The notes: generated by a model from the letters alone, not told the origin. Positions 35,154 to 44,272 are shown, numbered from the stretch's first letter. The stretch is 64,000 nucleotides of DNA from CAVPCY01 sp963770765 (GCA_963770765.1 CAVYQS010000015.1:1-64000), one strand, 5' to 3'. Program-made: numbers and translations.

Positions 35154-36381
35154 TCTTCTGCCCAGAGCCGACGAAGTCTACGAAGGACCTACCGCCGAGG
35201 GCTTCTTCGGCCCGTACGGTGGACGCTTCGTGCCCGAGACCGTCATGCCGGCCCTGCTCGAGCTGACATGCGCGTTCGACGAAGCCTCCGCTGACCCGGT
35301 GTTCCAAGAGGACCTCGCCGACCTGCTCATCGACTACGTGGGTCGCGCCACTCCTCTCTATCCTGCTCACCGCCTCGCCGACGCCGTGGGACTGGGCACC
35401 GTCCTCCTCAAGCGAGAGGACCTGTGTCACACGGGCGCGCACAAGATCAACAACACGCTCGGCCAGTGCCTGCTCGCTCGGCGCATGGGCAAGCAGCGGG
35501 TGATCGCCGAGACCGGCGCGGGTCAGCACGGTGTCGCGACTGCGACCGCCGCTGCTCTGATGGGGATGGAGTGCGCCGTGTTCATGGGCGTCGAGGACAT
35601 CCGCCGGCAGTCCCTCAACGTCTTCAAGATGAAGCTGCTGGGAGCCGAGGTCATTCCCGTCGATGAGGGCTCCGGTACACTCGCCGACGCCGTGACCGCC
35701 GCCCTGCGCCACTGGGTCGAGCGCGTCGAAGACACGTTCTACGTGCTCGGCAGCGCGGTGGGTCCGCACCCATACCCCCTCATGGTGCGCGAGTTCCAGA
35801 GTGTCATCGGAGCCGAGACGATCGAGCAGCTCCAAGAGCTTCGGATCGAGAAGGTCGACGCGGTCGTGGCATGTGTCGGCGGCGGCAGCAACGCCATCGG
35901 CACCTTCTACCCGTTCGTGATGGAGGGCGATCTGGTGGGCTCTCCGCTGCTCATCGGTGCCGAAGCGGCTGGCAAGGGCATCGACACCGATCAGACCGGC
36001 GCGTCGATGACACTGGGGTCGCCCGGTGTGATGCACGGCTTCTACAGTTACCTGCTCCAAGACGACGCCGGCAACCCGCTTGAGGCCTACTCGATCTCCG
36101 CGGGACTCGACTACCCCGGGGTGGGCCCGGAGCATGCGTACCTGAAAGACGAAGGTCTCGTTCGCTACGACGCCGTCACCGACGCCGAGGCGCTCGCCGC
36201 CTTCGACCTGCTGTGCAAGACAGAGGGCATCATCCCGGCGATCGAGTCGAGCCATGCGCTCGCACTGCTTCCTCGTCTCGCCGACGAGCTCGGGCCGGCG
36301 GCGACCGTGGTCGTGACCCTGTCGGGTCGCGGCGACAAGGACATCGACATCGTGCGCGAGGCGGGGCTGGGCGGTGAGTGA
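35146..36381 (+). CDS. trpB: Tryptophan synthase beta chain
   Basis: This 411-residue canonical TrpB1 makes tryptophan from indole and serine in complex with TrpA. Markers: FGPYGGRFVPETVMPAL, PLYPAHRLADAVG, the PLP lysine in HTGAHKINNTLGQ, GAGQHGVATATAA and GGGSNAIGTFYPF. GTG 35146 is chosen because AGGAGG lies 7 bases upstream and the next residues match the family start. It overlaps trpA by eight bases, keeping the alpha and beta chains coupled. Confidence 0.96.
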   Translation: MSDLLPRADEVYEGPTAEGFFGPYGGRFVPETVMPALLELTCAFDEASADPVFQEDLADLLIDYVGRATPLYPAHRLADAVGLGTVLLKREDLCHTGAHKINNTLGQCLLARRMGKQRVIAETGAGQHGVATATAAALMGMECAVFMGVEDIRRQSLNVFKMKLLGAEVIPVDEGSGTLADAVTAALRHWVERVEDTFYVLGSAVGPHPYPLMVREFQSVIGAETIEQLQELRIEKVDAVVACVGGGSNAIGTFYPFVMEGDLVGSPLLIGAEAAGKGIDTDQTGASMTLGSPGVMHGFYSYLLQDDAGNPLEAYSISAGLDYPGVGPEHAYLKDEGLVRYDAVTDAEALAAFDLLCKTEGIIPAIESSHALALLPRLADELGPAATVVVTLSGRGDKDIDIVREAGLGGE

Positions 36382-37159
36382 CTCCGGCGGCGGGCTCGCG
36401 CGCGCGTTCGCGCCGGGCCGTCCGGCACTCGTCGCGTACGTGATGGCAGGCTACCCCGACCGAGCCGCGTCTCTCGCCGCCCTCCACGCGCTCGCCGAAG
36501 GGGGGGCGGACCTCATCGAGCTCGGCGTGCCCTACGCAGACCCCCTCGCCGACGGGCCCACGATCGTTCACGCTGCCGAGACCGCGCGCAGCGCCGATCC
36601 CGGCGGCTTCGGTCTCACCGAGACGATCGGGCTTGTCACCGACTTCCTCGCCGAGCGCGACGGCTCGGCTCCCCCGATCGCATTGATGACCTACCTGAAT
36701 CCGCTCATGCGGATGGGGCTACCCAAGGCGGCACAGGCGCTTCGCGATGCGGGTGTGAGCGGTGTGATCGTGCCTGACCTGCCGCCCGACATGGCACCGA
36801 TGTGGCTCAGCGTGGCCCATGGCATCGACACCGTCTTCCTGGCGGCCCCGACGTCGACACCGGAGCGTCTCGCGAAGGTCGGCTCGATGGGCGGAGGCTT
36901 CGTCTACTGCGTCTCGACGACCGGTGTCACCGGCGAGCGCTCGGAGCTGCCCGCCGAGCTGGCCGATCTCGTGGCGCGCGTGAAGGACTCGACTCCGTTA
37001 CCGGTGGCCGTCGGGTTCGGGGTCTCCACGCCGCAGCAGGCGGCAGCGGTCGCGCGGCTTGCCGACGGAGTCGTCGTCGGTTCGGCGCTGGTGAGGCGAC
37101 AAGACGACGCCGATGAGCTGCGTGCGTTCGTCGAGGAGCTCGCACGCGCCGTTCACTGA
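36374..37159 (+). CDS. trpA: Tryptophan synthase alpha chain
   Basis: The 261-residue TIM-barrel subunit cleaves indole-glycerol phosphate. The catalytic Glu and Asp are in ELGVPYADPLADGPTI, and phosphate loops are in TTGVTGERSELP and VAVGFGVSTPQQ. GTG 36374 overlaps trpB. It is the last trp gene; a strong hairpin follows 10 bases after its stop. Confidence 0.96.
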   Translation: MSDSGGGLARAFAPGRPALVAYVMAGYPDRAASLAALHALAEGGADLIELGVPYADPLADGPTIVHAAETARSADPGGFGLTETIGLVTDFLAERDGSAPPIALMTYLNPLMRMGLPKAAQALRDAGVSGVIVPDLPPDMAPMWLSVAHGIDTVFLAAPTSTPERLAKVGSMGGGFVYCVSTTGVTGERSELPAELADLVARVKDSTPLPVAVGFGVSTPQQAAAVARLADGVVVGSALVRRQDDADELRAFVEELARAVH

Positions 37160-37169
37160 TGTGACGAAG

Positions 37170-37215
37170 GACCGAAGGGCCCCGGGGGATGTGCCCCGCG
37201 AGGCCCTTCGCGGTC
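37170..37215. terminator. Bidirectional terminator between trpA and nlpC
   Basis: CGAAGGGCC (37173-37181) pairs with GGCCCTTCG (37202-37210), extended inward by CCGGGG/CCCCG and outward by GACC/GGTC with a small bulge. It lies between the convergent trp operon and the minus-strand hydrolase gene. No long T run is present on either side. Confidence 0.6.
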
Positions 37216-37233
37216 TTCGTCGTTACGACCGCG

Positions 37234-37782
37234 TCACAGCCCGTAGGATGCGATACCGGCTGGTGTGGTCGCCGCCGGCTTCTTCACAGCGGTGCGGGCG
37301 GGCGTGCTGATCTTCTTGTAGCGGAGGGCCTTGGCTCCGCGCGGGATCTTGCGCACGCGCTTCTTGGCGTGGCTTCCCCACGTCGTCTGCTCGAGCGCGT
37401 AGTACGTGCGCGCCTTCTTGTTCTTCCAGCCGCCGAACAGGCTCACGTGGCCGGGCTTGAGCACGGCGTCGCCGGGCTGCAGGGCGCGAACGGGGATGCG
37501 CTTGGCGCGCGAGGAGATCGTGCGAGTCGAGTAGGAGCGGCCGAGCTTCCAGGCCATCGATACGAACCCGGAGCAGTCGCGTCGGTAGCCTCGGTAGTGG
37601 CGTCGCTGGCTGTAGGGGACCTTCTTCTTGACCCATACCTTCGCCCGCTTCATGACCTGCTCGCGGGTGATCGCCTGCGCCTGAGCCGGCGCCGAGATGA
37701 CAACGGTCGCCGCGATAGCGACGACCAGGAGGGCCGCACCTACCGTGGTGCGGACGTTCGAGAACCCTTTGTGTACCTGCAC
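37234..37782 (-). CDS. Secreted NlpC/P60-type peptidoglycan hydrolase
   Basis: Starting at GTG 37782 with GAAAGG ahead, this gene gives a 182-residue protein with a signal peptide (VGAALLVVAIAATVVISAPA, likely cut after AQA near residue 36). The compact catalytic domain has the nucleophile Cys70 in YRRDCSGFVSMAWKLG and His112 in LKPGHVSLFGGW, the NlpC/P60 dyad. The tail is very rich in Lys/Arg, suited to binding acidic wall polymers. It should cut peptide stems in peptidoglycan. Longer in-frame starts upstream would include a non-coding, hairpin-rich stretch and are rejected. Confidence 0.82.
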   Translation of the reverse strand: MQVHKGFSNVRTTVGAALLVVAIAATVVISAPAQAQAITREQVMKRAKVWVKKKVPYSQRRHYRGYRRDCSGFVSMAWKLGRSYSTRTISSRAKRIPVRALQPGDAVLKPGHVSLFGGWKNKKARTYYALEQTTWGSHAKKRVRKIPRGAKALRYKKISTPARTAVKKPAATTPAGIASYGL

Positions 37783-37804
37783 GCAGTGCCTTTCGACGGT
37801 GACA

Positions 37805-37960
37805 GTGCACCTCAAGGGCCGTGCCGACGACTGTGCCGACCGGTGCCTTGAGGGCGCCCCCCGCGTGCGGGTCTTCCGTTGCACGGGGGTGCGGGGGGCC
37901 GAGTGAGGACGAGCGAATGCGATGCCACCTCTGGCAGAACACCAGCTCAGAGGGTGGATG
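37805..37960 (-). promoter_or_regulatory. Structured 5' leader of the NlpC gene
   Basis: The 342-base gap 37783-38124 lies between divergent nlpC and nadE. Reading the minus strand toward nlpC, three hairpins can be drawn: CCACCTCTG/CAGAGGGTGG (37925-37957, one bulge), CCCCCCGC/GCGGGGGG (about 37857-37899), and CCTCAAGG/CCTTGAGG (37810-37853). No known riboswitch motif is recognised, and there is no T run. The nadE-proximal side (37960-38124) holds a Shine-Dalgarno (AAGAGGA) but no clear promoter. Confidence 0.4.
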
Positions 37961-38124
37961 GGCCGATCGAGGGGAGCGAACCGCCTGCAACCGTCCGGAA
38001 ACGCCACGGCACGTGCCGAGCGGCATGATCCACGCCGCTGCGTGCTCGCAGTTCGGGTAGACTCGAACCGGACCGACCGGCCATCCGGGTCGTCTGCCCT
38101 GCGTTCGTTCGAAAGAGGACCGCG

Positions 38125-39732
38125 ATGCGCATAGCCCTGGCGCAGATCAACCCGACAGTCGGCGATATCGCCGGCAACACCGCCCTCGCGATCGAGGCGA
38201 TCTCCGCCGCCGAGAAGGCCGGAGCCGGCATCTCATTGCTTCCCGAGCTGTGCCTCACCGGCTATCCCCCGGAAGACCTCGTGCTCAAGGAGCACTTCGT
38301 CGAGGAGAACCTGCTCGCGCTCGAGCAGGTCTCGGCTGTCTGCGGCCACATCGCGGTCGTGGGCTTCGTGGACCGCGTGGGAGAGGATCTGTACAACGCC
38401 GCTGCCGTCTGCGGCAACAACCGGGTGCTGCAGGTCTATCACAAGCGCATGCTCCCCAACTACGGCGTCTTCGACGAGCGCCGCTACTTCACGCCCGGCG
38501 ACACCACCGGCCTCACCGAACTCGGCGGGTCGATGTTCGCCACCACGGTGTGTGAGGACATCTGGGTGCCCGGCCCCGCTCGCGAGGCCGCCGAACAGGG
38601 AGCGCAGGTGTTGCTCAACATCTCGGCGTCGCCGTTCCATGCGGGCAAGGGCGCCGAGCGCGAGGAGATGCTCGCTCAGCGTGCTCGCGAGAGCGGGATG
38701 TGGCTTGCCTACTGCAACATGGTCGGCGGGCAAGACGAGCTCGTCTTCGACGGACGCAGCGTCGTGATCTCCCCGAGCGGCGACGTCGTGGCGCGGGGCG
38801 CCGCGTTCGACACCGACCTCGTGATCGCCGACTTCACCCCCGGAGCGAAGCTGGGAGCCTCCGCCGATCTGGCCGCGCGGGTCGAAGGCCCCGAGGAGGT
38901 CTACCGCGGACTCGTGACGGGGCTGCGCGATTACGTGCGCAAGAACGGCTTCGCCGACGTGGTGCTCGGCCTGTCAGGTGGTATCGACAGCGCGCTCACC
39001 GCGGCGATCGCGGCGGATGCGCTGGGCGCCGAGCACGTCCACGGCGTCATGATGCCGAGCCGCTACTCCTCGGCGGGCAGTGTCGACGACTCGGTCGCGC
39101 TCGCGTCGGCACTGGGCATCGAGTGCCGTGAGCTCTCCGTCGAGCCGGCGTTCTCGGCGCTGCTCGACACCCTCGCGACCGCGTTCGAGGGGCGTGAGCC
39201 CGACGTCACCGAGGAGAACCTGCAGGCCCGCGTGCGCGGCACTCTGCTGATGGCGCTGTCCAACAAGTTCGGGTGGCTCACGCTGGCCACCGGCAACAAG
39301 AGCGAGTTGTCGGTCGGGTACAGCACGCTCTACGGCGACATGGTGGGCGGCTTCGCGCCGATCAAGGACGTCTTCAAGACGCGCGTCTACGATCTGGCCA
39401 GATGGCGCAACGAACGGTCCGACGGCCCCGTGATCCCGCTCGCGATCATCGACAAGGCGCCGTCGGCGGAGCTGCGCCCCGAACAGACCGACCAGGACTC
39501 CTTGCCGCCGTATCCGGTCCTCGACGCGATCCTGACCCACTACGTGGAGAAGGACGGCAGCCGAGACGACATCGTGGCGATGGGTTTCCCCGGCGAGCTG
39601 GTGGACCGCGTGATCCGCCTGACCGACATCGCCGAGTACAAGCGACGCCAAGGGCCGATGGGAGTCAAGATCACCCCCAAAGCCTTCGGGAAGGACCGCC
39701 GGATGCCCGTCACCAACCGCTACAGAGGGTGA
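38125..39732 (+). CDS. nadE: Glutamine-dependent NAD+ synthetase
   Basis: The 535-residue enzyme makes NAD from deamido-NAD, ATP and glutamine. An N-terminal nitrilase-like glutaminase (Glu in LLPELCLTGYPPEDL, Lys in YHKRMLPNYGVFDE, Cys in ATTVCEDIWVPG) is fused to the C-terminal synthetase with the PP-loop VLGLSGGIDSALTAAIA and TGNKSELSVGYSTLYGD. ATG 38125 has AAGAGGA upstream. Length and order match glutamine-using NadE of most bacteria. It is followed 2 bases later by a GNAT gene. Confidence 0.95.
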   Translation: MRIALAQINPTVGDIAGNTALAIEAISAAEKAGAGISLLPELCLTGYPPEDLVLKEHFVEENLLALEQVSAVCGHIAVVGFVDRVGEDLYNAAAVCGNNRVLQVYHKRMLPNYGVFDERRYFTPGDTTGLTELGGSMFATTVCEDIWVPGPAREAAEQGAQVLLNISASPFHAGKGAEREEMLAQRARESGMWLAYCNMVGGQDELVFDGRSVVISPSGDVVARGAAFDTDLVIADFTPGAKLGASADLAARVEGPEEVYRGLVTGLRDYVRKNGFADVVLGLSGGIDSALTAAIAADALGAEHVHGVMMPSRYSSAGSVDDSVALASALGIECRELSVEPAFSALLDTLATAFEGREPDVTEENLQARVRGTLLMALSNKFGWLTLATGNKSELSVGYSTLYGDMVGGFAPIKDVFKTRVYDLARWRNERSDGPVIPLAIIDKAPSAELRPEQTDQDSLPPYPVLDAILTHYVEKDGSRDDIVAMGFPGELVDRVIRLTDIAEYKRRQGPMGVKITPKAFGKDRRMPVTNRYRG

Positions 39733-39733
39733 C

Positions 39734-40178
39734 GTGTTCACGGTCGAGCTCGTAGACGAGTCATGGGCACGCGACGCCGAGCTGGCGGCGCTGCTCTACG
39801 ACGAACTGTATCGGGACTTCGGGGTGCCCCCGGATGCCGAGTGGAGGCATGAGGAGTCCGGCTCGGTCACCGTCGTCGCTCTCGGGCGCGCGGGGGAGCT
39901 TCTCGGCAGCGCGCGGTTGCTGCCAGGAGCCGGCGAACCCTCTCGACAGGTGCGGCAGGTGGTGGTCTCGCGTACGACCCGCGAGGCGGGTATCGGTCGC
40001 GCGTCTGATGTCTGCGCTTGAGCGCACAGCGGCCGGGCAGGGCGCGAGCCAGGTGTGGCTCAACGCTCGCGACACCGCGATCGACTTCTACCTGCGGCTG
40101 GGCTACGCGCCTTTCGGCGAGTCGTTCGTGAGTGAGCTGACCGGAATCCCTCACATCGGCATGCGCAAGGCCCTCTGA
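39734..40178 (+). CDS. GNAT-family N-acetyltransferase (frameshifted)
   Basis: Starting at GTG 39734, about 147 residues form a GNAT fold: an N-terminal strand (MFTVELVDESWARDAELA), the VVALGRAGELLGSARLLP and VRQVVVSRTTREAGIGRA segments with the acetyl-CoA pyrophosphate loop R-x-x-G-I-G-R, then after a one-base shift near 40008 the continuation LMSALERTAAGQGASQVWLN and YLRLGYAPFGESFVSE. The last part resembles ElaA-like acetyltransferases (LGY.. GIPH). The substrate is unknown. The gene is spaced to be cotranscribed with nadE. Confidence 0.78.
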
Positions 40179-40312
40179 ACACGCCGCGAAGGGGTCGTGG
40201 CTTCTGGCGCCCTGCGCCCGCATCGCGTACCCTGATTGGTGGCTCGAAATGCCGGGGCGAAGCAGCCTCGGCCACGCCGTCGATGACGACGATCCGAGGG
40301 AGGGTACGACCC

Positions 40313-41272
40313 ATGCCGAGCATCACCCGTGACCAGGTTCGCGTGCCTGCCGACGTACCGGCAGAGGCTCGCGAGACCTACGTCGACAACTACCTGAAGG
40401 CCACCCACGGCACCGGACGCCTCATGTTGTTCGCGTGCGACCAGAAGATCGAGCACCTCAACGACGACTTCTACGGGGAGGGAATCGACACCGCCGACAG
40501 CGAGCCCGAGCACCTCTTCCGTATCGGTTCCCAAGGCGTGTGCGGGGTCCTTGCGGGCCAGCGGGGCCTGGTCGCTGCGTACGCGAACGACTATCCCGAC
40601 ATCAACTACCTCGTGAAGATCAACAGCAAGACGCACCTGGTCAAGACGAGCCAGGATCCCGCCAAGCATCAGGACGACCCTTACTCGCCGCAGCTCTACG
40701 GCATCGAGACGGTTCTCGACCTGCGTGACAACGGCGTCAACGTGGTCGGCATCGGTTACACGATCTACATCGGCAGCGAGTACGAGTCGCAGATGATGGC
40801 CGAAGCGGGTCAGCTCATCGCCGACGCCCACTCGCAGGGCCTCCTCGCGGTCCTGTGGATGTATCCGCGCGGCAAGGCCGTGGCCAACGAGAAGGACGCA
40901 CACCTGATCGCGGGCGCCGCCGGCACCGCGCTGTGCCTGGGAGCTGACTTCGTCAAGGTCAATCCGCCGAAGGGCGACGAAACGGGCTCCTCGGCTGAGA
41001 AGCTCAAAGAGGCGTCGGCGGCCTCGGGTCGCACCGGCCTCGTGTGCGCCGGCGGCTCGACCGTCGAGGCGAACGTGTTCCTGCAGCAGCTGTGGGACCA
41101 GATCCACGTGGGCGGCGCCACAGGCAACGCGACAGGCCGCAACATCCATCAGCGCTCGCTCGATGAGGCCGTACGGCTCACGAAGGCGATCAGTGCCATC
41201 ACGCTGAGCGACTGGAGTGTCGCCGACGCCGAGGCCGTCTTCAACGGCGAGAAGGATTACACCGGCGCATAG
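40313..41272 (+). CDS. Class I fructose-bisphosphate aldolase, archaeal (DhnA) type
   Basis: This 319-residue TIM-barrel aldolase opens LMLFACDQKIEHLNDDFYGE with the substrate-binding Asp/Glu pattern of DhnA/FbaB enzymes and has the Schiff-base lysine in LGADFVKVNPPKGDE. The YPRGKAVANEKDAHLIAGAA and VCAGGSTVEANVFL segments complete the barrel. It should interconvert fructose-1,6-bisphosphate and triose phosphates without metal. ATG 40313 is chosen because GAGGGAGGG lies close upstream; ATG 40283 would add 10 residues. A phosphofructokinase gene lies 2 kb downstream. Confidence 0.88.
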   Translation: MPSITRDQVRVPADVPAEARETYVDNYLKATHGTGRLMLFACDQKIEHLNDDFYGEGIDTADSEPEHLFRIGSQGVCGVLAGQRGLVAAYANDYPDINYLVKINSKTHLVKTSQDPAKHQDDPYSPQLYGIETVLDLRDNGVNVVGIGYTIYIGSEYESQMMAEAGQLIADAHSQGLLAVLWMYPRGKAVANEKDAHLIAGAAGTALCLGADFVKVNPPKGDETGSSAEKLKEASAASGRTGLVCAGGSTVEANVFLQQLWDQIHVGGATGNATGRNIHQRSLDEAVRLTKAISAITLSDWSVADAEAVFNGEKDYTGA

Positions 41273-41288
41273 TCGCGGGTCAACGACA

Positions 41289-41370
41289 TACCGACCGTAC
41301 CCGCGGCACCGTCTGGATCTCGAAGGCGGTGCCGCGAGCCGCTTCGTTCGAGCGTCTCGACCGGTCGGTA
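41289..41370 (+). promoter_or_regulatory. Nested stem-loop between aldolase and accD
   Basis: An outer stem TACCGACC/GGTCGGTA (41289-41296 with 41363-41370) encloses a perfect inner hairpin CGCGGCACCG/CGGTGCCGCG (41302-41311 with 41327-41336). It sits 25 bases upstream of accD. It could be a terminator for the aldolase or a structured accD leader; there is no T tract. Confidence 0.4.
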
Positions 41371-41395
41371 CAACAGGGAGAGAGCACGACACCGC

Positions 41396-42295
41396 ATGCC
41401 GATATCTGATTGGTTCACCGCGAGGGAGCACAGGCGCTACACCCAGCTCAGTGAAGAGCCCGGTGTAGCGGCAGCGGCCGACGTACCCGATGGTGTCTGG
41501 GTCAAGTGCGAGGGCTGCAAGCACGCCCTCTACGAGGGAGAACTGGTCGAGGACTTGCGCGTGTGCCGCTACTGCGGTCACCACTTCGACCTGACAGCTC
41601 CACAGCGCATCGAGATGCTCTCCGACCCCGGCACGTTCGTCGAGTTCGACGGGGACCTTGCGCCCTGTGATCCGCTGGGCTTCGTCGCGGCGAAGTCGTA
41701 CGGCGAGTCGCTCGATGGCGCCCGGGCCAAGTCGGGTCTCAACGAAGCCGTCATCACCGGCGACGCCGCGATCGAAGGCATCGACGTGGTGCTCGCGGCG
41801 ATGGACTTCCGCTTCATCGGGGCGTCGATGGGCTCGGTCGTCGGCGAGAAGATCACGCGCGCCTTCGAGCGTGCTACGGCGGCCGGCAAGCCGATCGTCA
41901 TCGTCACCGCCTCAGGGGGCGCGCGCATGCAAGAGGGCATGCTCTCGCTCATGCAGATGGCGAAGACGAGCGCGGCCGCGCAGCGCCACGCTGACGCGGG
42001 ACTCGCGTATGTCTCGATCCTGACCAACCCCACCTATGGCGGTGTGACGGCCTCGTTCGCGGTGCTGGGTGACGTGCTGGTCGCTGAGCCGGGAGCGATG
42101 ATCGGTTTCGCCGGTCCGCGCCTGGTGGAGCAGACCATCCGGCAGAAGCTTCCCAAGGGGTTCCAGACCGCTGAGTTCATGATGAGGCACGGCATGGTCG
42201 ACGAGGTCGTCGCACGCGGTCAGCTCAAGGAGCACGTGGGCACGTTGCTCGGCTACCTTCGCCCCGTCTCGGCGTCGAGGGGGTCAGGTAGATGA
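41396..42295 (+). CDS. accD: Acetyl-CoA carboxylase carboxyltransferase, beta subunit
   Basis: The 299-residue beta subunit has the N-terminal zinc ribbon (Cys38, Cys41, Cys57, Cys60 in VKCEGCKHALYEG and VCRYCGHHFDLT) and the crotonase-like carboxyltransferase core (SASMGSVVGEK-like segment, VTASGGARMQEGMLSLMQMA, GGVTASFAVLGDV). Together with AccA it transfers CO2 from biotin to acetyl-CoA for fatty acid synthesis. ATG 41396 has AGGGAGAG upstream. Its stop overlaps the accA start. Confidence 0.95.
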   Translation: MPISDWFTAREHRRYTQLSEEPGVAAAADVPDGVWVKCEGCKHALYEGELVEDLRVCRYCGHHFDLTAPQRIEMLSDPGTFVEFDGDLAPCDPLGFVAAKSYGESLDGARAKSGLNEAVITGDAAIEGIDVVLAAMDFRFIGASMGSVVGEKITRAFERATAAGKPIVIVTASGGARMQEGMLSLMQMAKTSAAAQRHADAGLAYVSILTNPTYGGVTASFAVLGDVLVAEPGAMIGFAGPRLVEQTIRQKLPKGFQTAEFMMRHGMVDEVVARGQLKEHVGTLLGYLRPVSASRGSGR

Positions 42296-43263
42296 CCCGC
42301 CGGCATGTGATGGACTTCGAGCGGCCGCTCTTCGAGCTCGAGGAGAAGATCGCCGAGCTGCGTCGGCTCGATGTCTCCTCGAATCCCGAGCTGGCCGCGG
42401 AGATCGAAGAACTCGCGCACGAGATCGAGCGGCTTCACGAGCAGACGTATCTGAATCTCGAGCCGTGGGACCGTGTGCAGATATCTCGCCACCCCCAACG
42501 CCCCAAGACAGAGGAGTACCTGGAGGTTCTCTTCGATGACGTCGTGGAGCTGCATGGCGACCGAACCTACGGTGACGACGAGGCGATCTTCGCCGGGCTC
42601 GGCACCATCGGCGGCCGGAAGGTCGCAGTCCTGGGACACCGCAAGGGGACCGACACCAAGTCCAACGTACGGCGCAACTTCGGCTCGCCTCATCCCGAGG
42701 GCTATCGCAAGGCCATGCGGGTCATGCGCCTCGCCGAGAAGTTCGGCCTGCCCCTCGTGACCTTCCTCGATACCGCAGGAGCCTACCCCGGGATCGAAGC
42801 CGAAGAGCGCGGACAGGCGCTTGCGATCGCGGAGTCGCTCGCGCTGCTGTCGGCCGTGCGCGTTCCTGTCGTGGTCGTGGGAATCGGGGAAGGCGGAAGC
42901 GGCGGCGCGCTGGCCATCGGCTTCGGCGACCGCATGGTGATGCTCGAGAACGCGTACTACTCGGTGATCAGCCCCGAGATGTGTTCGAGCATCCTGTACA
43001 AGGATCCCACGCAGGCCCGCACCGCTGCGTCGTGCCTCAAGATGACCGGCCCGGACCTCATGGAACTCGGCATCGTCGACGAAGTCGTCCCGGAACCGCT
43101 CGGCGGTGCGCATCGCGATCCGGCCGCCGTGTTCGCGGCGGTGGGGGTCACCATCGAGCGCGCGCTGGAGGAGCTTTCGGGTATCGACCCAACAGAGCTG
43201 GTGGCGTCGCGCTACGAGCGTCTGCGTGCGATCGGGGAGTTCTGCTCGGTCGATGAGGGGTGA
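42292..43263 (+). CDS. accA: Acetyl-CoA carboxylase carboxyltransferase, alpha subunit
   Basis: The 323-residue alpha subunit shows the family order: MDFERPLFELEEKIAELRRL, the helical linker, NFGSPHPEGYRKAMRVMRLA, TFLDTAGAYPGIEAEERGQA and GEGGSGGALAIGFGDRMVMLE. It forms the heterotetramer with AccD; biotin carboxylase and carrier genes are not in the window. ATGA overlap with accD and a five-base gap before pfkA suggest one transcript. Confidence 0.95.
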   Translation: MTRRHVMDFERPLFELEEKIAELRRLDVSSNPELAAEIEELAHEIERLHEQTYLNLEPWDRVQISRHPQRPKTEEYLEVLFDDVVELHGDRTYGDDEAIFAGLGTIGGRKVAVLGHRKGTDTKSNVRRNFGSPHPEGYRKAMRVMRLAEKFGLPLVTFLDTAGAYPGIEAEERGQALAIAESLALLSAVRVPVVVVGIGEGGSGGALAIGFGDRMVMLENAYYSVISPEMCSSILYKDPTQARTAASCLKMTGPDLMELGIVDEVVPEPLGGAHRDPAAVFAAVGVTIERALEELSGIDPTELVASRYERLRAIGEFCSVDEG

Positions 43264-43267
43264 GACC

Positions 43268-44239
43268 ATGAACCGATTCACCGGCCGCGTCGGTGTGCTC
43301 ACGAGCGGTGGCGATGCACCGGGCATGAACGCCGCCATCCGCGCGGTGGTCCGGATGGCCGCTTCCTTGGGCGTCGAGGTCGTGGGTATCGAGCGAGGTT
43401 ACGAAGGCCTGCTCGAGCAGGACTTCCGGCCCCTGGGTGTCGGCGACGTCGGCGGCATTCTCGATCGGGGCGGGACCTTCCTGGGAACGTCACGTTCCGC
43501 GCGATTCCAGGAGCCCGAGGGCACCGCGCTCGCTGCCCGGATTCTGAAAGAGAACGGCACCTCGGGGCTGGTCGTGATCGGTGGCGACGGATCGTACCGC
43601 GGCGCGAAGGCGTTGTCGGAACTCGGGATCGCGACCGTCGGGTTGCCCGGGACCATCGATAACGACGTCTCCGGCACCGACACGTCCATCGGGTTCGACA
43701 CCGCCCTCAATACGATCTGCGATGCGGTCTCGAAAGTGCGCGATACCGCCTCGAGCCATGAGCGGACGTTCGTCATCGAGGTCATGGGCCGCAGCTGCGG
43801 TCTGCTTGCGACCTACGCCGGTGTCGCGTGCGGGGCAGACAGTATCCTCGTGCCCGAGGTGGAGTGGAGTATCGAAGACGTCTGTTCGCAGGTGGCCTTC
43901 GGTATCTCCCGGGGCAAGAAGCACTCGATCATCGTCGTCTCAGAAGGCGCGGGGCATGCATTCGCGCTTGCAGAGGAGCTCTCCGGCGCATGCGGCCGCA
44001 ACGTGCGCGCTACCGTACTCGGGCATGTTCAGCGAGGCGGGTCGCCCTCGGCGTTCGACCGGATCCTCGCCAGTCGCATGGGCGCCAAGGCCGTCCAGGC
44101 GTTGGCCGACGGCGAGAGCGGCGTTGCGGTGGGCCTTGTCCACTCGGATGTGAAGACCTATCCGCTGCCCGACGCGTATTCTTGCCAACACACGATGCGC
44201 CCCTCGATGTGGGAGCTGGCGAGCATTCTGGCGCGCTGA
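43268..44239 (+). CDS. pfkA: 6-phosphofructokinase
   Basis: The 323-residue enzyme phosphorylates fructose-6-phosphate. The ATP loop GVLTSGGDAPGMNAAIRAVV, the GGDGSYRGAKAL segment (Gly, not Asp, after the GGD, favouring ATP over pyrophosphate), the catalytic GLPGTIDNDVSGTD and VEVMGRSCG-like EVMGRSCGLLA region are all clear, with GHVQRGGSPSAFDR near the C-terminus. ATG 43268 follows accA closely. The class I aldolase nearby supplies the next glycolytic step. Confidence 0.94.
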   Translation: MNRFTGRVGVLTSGGDAPGMNAAIRAVVRMAASLGVEVVGIERGYEGLLEQDFRPLGVGDVGGILDRGGTFLGTSRSARFQEPEGTALAARILKENGTSGLVVIGGDGSYRGAKALSELGIATVGLPGTIDNDVSGTDTSIGFDTALNTICDAVSKVRDTASSHERTFVIEVMGRSCGLLATYAGVACGADSILVPEVEWSIEDVCSQVAFGISRGKKHSIIVVSEGAGHAFALAEELSGACGRNVRATVLGHVQRGGSPSAFDRILASRMGAKAVQALADGESGVAVGLVHSDVKTYPLPDAYSCQHTMRPSMWELASILAR

Positions 44240-44272
44240 GCCGAATACCACCACCTGATTTCAGGAGACCCG

